From the NCBI GenBank assembly GCA_032358255.1, contig JAULBX010024628.1, forward strand, positions 1 through 64,000: a stretch of 64,000 nt of DNA, read 5' to 3'. Positions within the stretch are counted from its first letter, which is position 1; each line of letters opens with the position of its first letter. Origin of the DNA: Heterotrichella gracilis (lineage: Eukaryota; Sar; Xanthophyceae; Tribonematales; Xanthonemataceae). Shown in pieces: positions 57,159 through 64,000 of the stretch. Position numbers and translations under genes: made by a program. The notes below the pieces were generated by a model. It worked only from the letters and a program-made list of their open reading frames with translations, ran no database searches and was not told the origin of the DNA.

Positions 57159-58121
57159 CCATGGGCAGGGTGCTGAGCACCACTTGCTGGGGCAACTCAA
57201 GGAATCGGTGCAATTGCAATAGCAGCGTGCAACGGGGAGGAGCGCAGGGTGTCCTGGTGCGCTTGTTGCTGCAGTCAACGACACTTGGTTGAGGGGCTGG
57301 GAAGGGTCTCAGAACGATTGGGTAAACCATGACCCAGGGGGGTTGTGGAGTTGTGACTGATGGGTTGGTACATTGATTTGCTGTAACAGGCTTTTTGATA
57401 ATGTAAAATCCCTGTCGAGCCCCTTGCTCAAGGTGCACGTGCATCGTTGCACACCCCTGTGTTGTAGGGTTTAGGGTAATCCTGGAGGCGGTGCTGCAAG
57501 TCCAACACATTTCTGGTGTGTGCTTCATGCCTGGTGCTCATAGAAAGGTCCCTGCAAAGCGAGTTAAACTAGGCGGTGGCGATCGGCTCCATTAGGAGCA
57601 GTACTCCAGCACTTACTATGCCACACTTGATCAAGCAATTTGAGCTGGTGGCTCGTGTGCCACGCTGGCTTGGCAGGCACCCCCTGCCTTGCCAGCATGC
57701 TGACCGGGTTTGGAGCCCCCAGTGGGTGGGCTGGCCTCGATACATTGGTAACTTCAAGTTCCTGTAGGTGTTGACTGATGCATGCATGCATTTGCAGCCT
57801 CCTCCCACACTGCCCGCACCTGTCTGCAGTGCAGTGCAAAGGGTAATATCATGTGGTACGTGTTTAGGTCGAAGCAAAAGAGTAAAAAGAGGGCAATACA
57901 TCGGTTTAAAGGCAGTTGGAGATAGCATGTTGGCGTAGCCAAAACTTCCCGTTAACGCATGCATAAAAAAGACAAACCATATCGTTACCCGCCATGCGCT
58001 CGCCCACTTGTCGGTCCTTCCCCTGCGTGTGATTACACCTCTCTTTCTTTTGCACTGACGTCAACAACCCGAGGCGCGGAGTCCTAGGCACTGCGTGCAA
58101 CAACTTGTACTGACTTCTACA
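57159..58121. other. Intergenic region, J-domain 3' UTR and next promoter
   Basis: Two TGTAA words, the usual chlorophyte polyadenylation signal, occur at about 57381 and 57401, 220-245 bp after the stop codon of the J-domain gene. A GTAGGGTTTAGGG run lies near 57463. No gene recognised. Confidence 0.45.
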
Positions 58122-59091
58122 ATGGTTATCGACTACTCTAAATGGGACAACATCGACACGGACTCCGACAGCGATATGGAACCTACGACGAAAGCTCCTC
58201 CTCCAAAACCAGCCAGTCTGTTGGGGGCACACCCTGCAGCAACACCAAGCCCAGACAACGTACAAGTGATGCGGGCAAAGTGTAAAGGAGACCCGGCTTC
58301 CCACGTTTTGAACCCACCGAGGTTGGCCCAGACCACCCGGTGTTCACCTCTGGCAACCTTTCACCCGTGTCAGCTTTGTTCCAGCTGCCGCTGCTTGTCT
58401 ACAGGTATGATGGTGTCATCAATACATGCTTGCAAACTGTGTGGCATCTGAACAGGTGGTGTTTGCTCAAGTGCGCCAAAGACTCAACACAAACATGTGG
58501 CCTGTGTGCATCACTATAGCATGACCTGCATGTCTGTGCGAGTGCCACATTATCCTGGCGGTCACTGGTTCCGCAACAAGGCTCATTTGCAATCGCTGGC
58601 TCACTCCATCCTATCCTTCCACAAAGGATTATCTCCTGTCACAGCTTTGTTTGCTGCCACACTGTTTTGAAAATCAGGCAGTGTTTGCTGCACATCATAC
58701 AAATACGTTTGACGTGGTACTGTCATTGCACAGGCTGGACCAGCGCGACCCATCCAGCAACCCGCGAACAGCAGACTTGGACAACCAACCTATGACGTTC
58801 ATCATGATACAGCCGCGCAGTGGGTTTGCAGATTATCAGTGGCAAGCTGGTGGGATTGGCACATGCATTGTCGCCAGGCAAGACAGGAGGGCACTCCTCC
58901 CCGAGCACTGGGAGGCCATTCTCGACTTTTTCCACAACCTGCTGGATGAGTTTGGGAACGACGGGCGAGTGGACCCCAACGTCTACATGACGCGGGAGGC
59001 ATTTGAACGCCACTGGCAAGAGTACAGGGTCCAGTACAGGTCCAGGCAAGATATGGACTTTATGGGCGTCCCAAGTCCGTATGACATGTAG
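58122..59091 (+). CDS. Unknown conserved-looking protein with a one-base frame break
   Basis: Two exons: 58122-58404 and 58734-59091 (VYR|LDQRD junction). The N-terminus MVIDYSKWDNIDTDSDSD is acidic. From about 58296 the coding signal continues in another frame (FPRFEPTEVGPDHPVFTSG, LFQLPLLVYR), with no credible intron between. One extra G in the CCCGGC at about 58289-58294 would join the frames as KGDP-GFPRFEP, so a sequencing or assembly error or a recent mutation is likely. The second exon is rich in aromatic and acidic residues (MTFIMIQPRSGFADYQWQ, HWEAILDFFHNLLDEFGND, EAFERHWQEYR). I do not recognise the family and assign no function. Confidence 0.6.
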
Positions 59092-60146
59092 TGGGCTGGG
59101 ACCTATGGGGGTACTTTCCACTGGCACACGGCTCAAAGCTCCAAGACCATGGCTTCTCTGGCGCATAACATTTCTTAGGGGAAGGCGTGTGTTGACCCTG
59201 CTAACCGCCATTGAGATTGGCAAATGCCCTAGCAGCGTTGTGTTGGACAAAGTGCACTTCCTGTTTAAAGTTTTCAAACAGACCTGCAGCGGTTCCATTA
59301 ACCTTGCTCGCTGCACAACAGTACTGAAACACTGCTGCGGATTCAGGCACAAATTTGACGATATGGGGATTTACTCCAGGTGTATACTGAGTTTCTGAAT
59401 AATCTTGTGAGGCGCCATGCTGGCGCCATTGTCCACAGTTTATCTTGCAATGTCCATTGTGCACCCTAGGGTAACTTGATACGGCATACAAGCACCTGTG
59501 TAGGCACGCGACCCAATCATCATCACAGCCTTACTGTCCTGATATACACATATTTTTGTAAGGAAGTTGCTAGACCAGACCAAGGAACACAAGCAATACA
59601 CATAAGACTCTCCCCAGCATGCTGACATATTGCACACATCACTCCTCATGACCAGTCAAAGACGCCAACGCACGTACACACACATCCTATTGTAAACCAC
59701 ATACACAATGGTACCATACCAGGGTATCAAATGTTCAAAGTTTATTGGAATGAATTTCCACTCAGCATACATGTCATGCCCCTTGCACACTACTATATCC
59801 AAAGTGCTGCAATCTTGTAATCAGTGTACACGCAAAATGCAGCCTGGCGTACTATACATAAGAACCCAGCGCCAAAAGAACTATAATGCAGCTCTTGCCA
59901 ACCTATTGTAAACAACTACTGCGCCCCCGTGGTTCAAAGAAGCTAAGGTGGAGTTGCTTGCTTCATGACCTGCACAAGTCATGCACACACCTAAATTAAC
60001 AACGATGCTGCATCTGTTCTGGCCATCATGACCATCTGGGTCCGTAGCCAACCTATGATACACCCTTGTCTCCAATGACAAAGACTGCATCTGTCACAAG
60101 CAGCCTCTCTTGTCATCCCCGCCCCGCAGCCACTGCTGCGGCCCAC
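59092..60146. other. Convergent intergenic region
   Basis: About 1 kb holding two 3' UTRs. Open frames here show no family signature. Confidence 0.5.
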
Positions 60147-61760
60147 TCACAATGGATCGTAGTCTGGCAGATCGTCAGGATACACGTCGATGAGGTACTT
60201 CACCAGCCCTGCAAACAGAATGGGCCATGCTGTTATCAATGCTGGCCAACGATGCCGCACTCAAGTGCTGGACTGGTCCAATCAATGATTGCAATTGCAA
60301 GCCTGCTCCATGCCATACAAACTCCTTCCATCCAATGGAATGATACAGCGGAACAGAGTAGCACAGAACTTGCTAAAATTTGAACGGTACCCACAGCGGC
60401 ATGGCACTACCCACACATCAACTACAACCACACTATCTTGTACATCCCAAAACCCGACTCCATGCCATTACCTGCACAGCAAGCTGTGACCTCCCGCACC
60501 AGCTCATCCCAGTTCTCCATGTCGGCATGCAGCAGCCCGATATCCGTGATGGACTGCAGGCCCTGCAGATGGGGCTGCAGAATCCCGCGCAAATGCCTGT
60601 CCAGCAAGCCGCTGCCTCCGGGCCGCAGCATGGCCAGCTCCCCCACGTAGTCAGCAAAGTCGGTGAGGCTGGGCACGCAGTCGGCGTAGTATTCCCGCAA
60701 CTCTGTGTTCCCGCCAGCCGCCTGCTGCAGGATGTCTGCCTGGACGGTGGAGTCCAGGGCTACCACTAGGTCGTACCTGCCACACGCACACAGCAATAAG
60801 ATGGGGGGTCGAGGAAAATAAACAAACACCATTAATTTATCTCCCTATAAACAAGTATCTACGCGGGAGAAGGGGAACGTTAATATATCACCTTTAGTCC
60901 TCCTGGCAAGGTCTCCTCGTGGACCAGGCAGGACCCCCCGGTAATACATCACCTTTAAGTAATTTTAACAGTCAGTCCTCCTGGCGGGACCCGCAAGGAT
61001 GCTGCTGGCGGGAGATGAACTCAAGAGCGTCAAATCGACATCGTGTGTGCCTCACCTGGTGAAGTCATCCACCGTGAACCTCTCCCGCTGCTGCGTGAAG
61101 AGCTTCAAGCGGATGTGCAGGCCCTCTGCCAGCCTGCACAGTGTGACCATCCTCCCAAAATCCTCCCGCTCCTGCTCCAAGGCATCCACCCCGCACTTCT
61201 CAGCGATCAGCACCCGCCCAAACCCGTTCCACTCTGCGATGCGCTCAAACATGCCCACAGCCAGCCTGGCCCGCACGCTGTCAGACCTGGAGGCACAGAT
61301 GGTTTAGGGTTTAGGGCTTTTGCGAGGCGGAAAGATTTGCAGCACAAAATTAATAACATTGTCTTAAAAAACGCTCGTGAATAAGACATGGGAGTGCCCT
61401 TGGACAAGCATGACAAGCTCATCTAGTGGAATGCCATGAATATATGGCTATTCACCTGTCTACAAAGAGCACGTTGAGGTGATAGCGCGTCCAGTCAACC
61501 TGTGGCAAGGCCTTTTTGAAGCCACGCTGCAGGCTACTGTCCACCCCATAGGTTGACTGGGCATCGGAGGGGTCCTCTGCAAGGGCGTGGTGCTGCTGCA
61601 AATTGCCACGCTTTGTGTTGGAAGGCCACTGGCTGCCTGGCCTGGGGGTCAAACGTGGAGCAGCTGTGAACCTCAGCTGATGGCGCCAACGCTGCTGTGA
61701 ACCTCGCGAACCAAACCTGCCCAGCACTGTGTCCGCAGGATAGCTGGTACTCTGGTTCAT
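60147..61760 (-). CDS. Low-molecular-weight PTP-like protein, catalytic cysteine absent
   Basis: Four exons: 61760 to about 61455, about 61288-61055, about 60777-60474 and about 60211-60147, joined at R|SDSVRA, R|YDLVV and G|LVKYL. The first about 85 residues are a Ser/Arg-rich, organelle-targeting-like leader. The core HLNVLFVDRSDSVRARLAVGMFERIAEWNGF has the layout of the LMW-PTP P-loop region (family: VLFVCxGNxCRSPxAE), and VALDSTVQADIL and PSLTDFADYVG would follow in the same order. The C-terminal DVYPDDLPDYDPL includes the DP that resembles the family's catalytic Asp-Pro. The position of the nucleophilic Cys is Asp or Arg here, so phosphatase activity is unlikely. The family call rests on layout only and is tentative. 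Confidence 0.5.
61300..61320. repeat. Short interstitial telomere-like run
   Basis: GGTTTAGGGTTTAGGGCTTT lies just inside the intron next to the exon that starts near 61288. Similar runs of 1-3 units occur in many introns of the window (for example 15260, 17133, 22820, 25300, 29110, 29600, 35380, 63160). Confidence 0.85.
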
Positions 61761-62452
61761 GGTTACATCAATCAGCCATCAGGACTGGTTGTACGAGTGT
61801 AGGGTACAAGCTAGGGCCCCAGCAAACAGACTCTAAACGCCACTCTCGCCCAAAATTCAAACTGGCTTTGGCTGGTGGTGAATGTGTGCAATTGAACGGA
61901 ATTTGGTTGACTTCGCGTACCACGGCCGGGTATCCAAGCAGTATATGCGACGAAAAGTTGTGGGTTGCACTATACGGGGTGCGTTTGAACAAAAGGTGTT
62001 TGAACTTGCAAGCAGTTCGCTTGGGCGCTGACACGAAGGTGCAACCAGAAAGGGGAGAGGGACAGTACAGTAGTGGCCAGGGAGGCGGGTCAGTTCCAAT
62101 CCTTTTAAACTAGTGTCGGACAACGTTTAGACTTTCAGCAAGCTTGCTTGGTCAACAGCTTCTTAACAACTCGAAACCGTAATTGGCTTTTGGGACAAGT
62201 ACTCCAGTGCACGCCATGCCAAGCAAAAGCCTGAAAAAACGTGTAAAATAGGGAAAGTTGGGCAGTTGGATGAACAGGAACGGCCCATATTGACGAACAG
62301 AAGGGTAACTGGCAATTTTTGCTGGCACTCCACGCAACCCTTCGTATGTTCAGTGATCTGCGGCATGTCATGCCCCCAGTCTGCCTTGCCGAGAGTGTCC
62401 TAGGCAGACAGGCTTTATGAGCTGGAAGTATGCCCACACGCTGAGTGCTGTG
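61761..62452. other. Intergenic region upstream of the PTP-like gene
   Basis: About 690 bp. Contains its promoter and the 3' UTR of the zinc-finger gene. Nothing else recognised. Confidence 0.5.
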
Positions 62453-63990
62453 TCATCGTCTGTGGTTTCTAGGACCTTTGCTGGAGGATGCTTTGGAGGT
62501 TCCGAAAATCCGTTGGCACACAGGTATGTGGTGCTGGGCAGCTTTGGGGTTGAAGCGCCGGCTGCAGTTGCCAAACACAAGGTCAGTGTATGCTGCAAGT
62601 AGTGTGGGCATACCGCAGATGAGTTGTAGCCACTGCAGCAACAGTGGGCATGGACTGTTGGCGATGGGAGGTGCCATCCCCAATGCCACATTCAGTATGT
62701 CAGACCAAGTACATGGCAAGGGAGCAGGCAATGCGTCCTAGAATACACTGTTCCATACCTGCAATGGGGACAAGGCACCAGGTCAGGGTCTGGCTCAGAA
62801 GGAGCAAAACTTGTGGCATCAAAGTCACCGTAAGCGCTGGGACCCCTGGTGACCTGCAAGGCATTCCTCAACTGCAAACTTTGCTGCCGCCACCTTGGCA
62901 TGCCCTTTTTGATACCACCAAGTAGCCTGTCGTCATCCGCGTGGGCCCTGGTTGAGGCACTGGGTCCTCCGCCGCGTTTGGGTGTGCCTGGACAAACACA
63001 GGCAGCTGAGTCAGCGTCAAGTGACTGGCCAGGCTCTGTCTCAGAGCTGTGATCAGCGGGTATGGCCTTGTGTATCAAACCATAGTTGCAAATAGACAAA
63101 GGAGAAGCCATCAAGCAATAGCGAGTGACCACTACCCCGCTTAGACCTAGGTGGGTTGTTTTAGGGTTTAAGGTCGGTTGACTAAATTACCCTAAACCCT
63201 GGCAGCCCACTGTACCTTGCAACTGAGGGTGGTAGGACGATGCATGCTGTGCTGCTTCTGTGCCTTCCAGCCGTGCCGCCGCTGAGCTGTAAGCTTTGCG
63301 CTTGGCTCCAAATACCTTGGCGCAAATCCGTGTGTGCACTTCATATCCTTTCGCACTGAACTTGCGACCACAGCCGTTGCACTGACGCATGTCCTGATCG
63401 CCAACTGAGCCATTAGCCTGCGCCCGTGAACCTGCAGCCAGCACAAGGATGCTTATGATTCTAATGAAGACCTAAACCCTGAATCTCCCTTGAGGCGTGG
63501 GACAGCATGGGGGTCGAGGTGTGCATGTAGCACACCTGTTGGGAACGTTGGTCGGTTAGGCGCAGCACTAGGCGCTGCATTTGAGCCCTGCTCACTCCAG
63601 CTAGTGGACTGCATCTCACAGCTGTGCTCATTCAGGGCTGCGCGGGATGTGGGCTTACTTTGTGTGGCTGCAAGGCCACGTCGCCGAAGCGGCCCAGAGG
63701 CTACTGGAGGGGTTTTCTGCAGCCGTCCTGCAAGCAAATGCAGGGCTGAATATTGCCAGTATGTAAGGAGTTGGAGGGTTGGGTGTGGACCAGATGTTAA
63801 CCATTTAAGTGGCCAAAACAGAGGAACATAAAATTTAATGTATTGCCAGATCCATGTAAATCGGACACTTGTGCATCTAGTCTCCATGAGCCTCACCTGC
63901 CACAACTTGTGCTGTGGACAACCCCGGAGAGATGAACCCTGCTTGCCTGGTGATGACCTGTTCATCGCCTGACTGCCTGCGGCCATGCAT
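62453..63990 (-). CDS. Two-finger C2HC zinc-finger protein (ZC2HC1-like), possibly partial
   Basis: Minus-strand exons at about 63990-63899, 63731-63532, 63433-63215, 62989-62759 and 62568-62453 join in phase. The first C2HC finger is CNGCGRKFSAKGYEVHTRIC with AKVFGAKRKAY after it. The second, split by an intron, is CPHCSRRFNPKAAQHHIPVC followed by QRIFGT. The spacing C-x2-C-x12-H-x3-C and the K/R-x-x-F/Y tail are typical of the zf-C2HC_2 family (ZC2HC1). The region between the fingers contains RWRQQSLQLRNALQ, also typical of the family. The first exon is open to the window edge, so the ATG at 63990 may not be the real start. Molecular role in plants and algae is not established. Confidence 0.82.
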
Positions 63991-64000
63991 CTGCGCCTTC

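Overview
The window is nuclear DNA of a green alga. The protein families (phosphoglucan, water dikinase; Rubisco activase; a chloroplast-targeted CBM20 starch-binding domain; CDC50; GINS PSF1), the dense GT-AG introns in nearly every gene and the many short TTTAGGG/CCCTAAA (plant/Chlorella-type telomere) runs all fit a chlorophyte, possibly a trebouxiophyte. No prokaryotic operon, organelle DNA, virus-like element, rRNA or tRNA gene was recognised.

Layout. (1) 896-6065 (+): CK1/TTBK-type protein kinase with a proline/glutamine-rich tail. (2) 7367-12599 (+): a 13-exon gene that encodes a plastid transit peptide, a CBM20 starch-binding domain, a low-complexity linker with two FRGR motifs, and a complete Rubisco activase. 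(3) 13912-23393 (+): phosphoglucan, water dikinase (PWD/GWD3), also with an N-terminal CBM20. (4) 25058-31133 (-): MFS phosphate-type transporter. (5) 33219-41407 (-): very long coiled-coil protein. (6) 42205-43410 (+): GINS subunit PSF1, head-to-head with (5). (7) 44276-46952 (-): CDC50/ALIS flippase subunit. (8) 47955-50233 (-): secreted proline-rich, cysteine-rich protein. (9) 51866-52815 (-): TMEM18. (10) 53558-57158 (+): ER J-domain/thioredoxin protein with a MANF-like C-terminus. (11) 58122-59091 (+): unknown conserved-looking gene with a one-base frame break. (12) 60147-61760 (-): low-molecular-weight PTP-like protein lacking the catalytic cysteine. (13) 62453-63990 (-): C2HC zinc-finger protein, possibly running off the window.

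The most striking result is the Rubisco activase fusion. It sits directly upstream of PWD on the same strand. The transit-peptide and CBM20 part of both genes has the same exon pattern (first exon of 60 or 68 codons, then 15, 50 and 20 codons, all introns phase 0). The simplest reading is that the 5' part of one gene was duplicated onto the other, giving an activase that can be held on starch, presumably the pyrenoid starch sheath.

The second result is a recurring architecture I call exon-edge echoes. Introns of at least five genes contain extra, diverged copies of the neighbouring exon's edge including its splice site, often joined to short CCCTAAA runs. The clearest is in PWD, where the first 60 bp of an exon occurs three times in tandem. 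These echoes and the gene fusion may come from the same duplication process.
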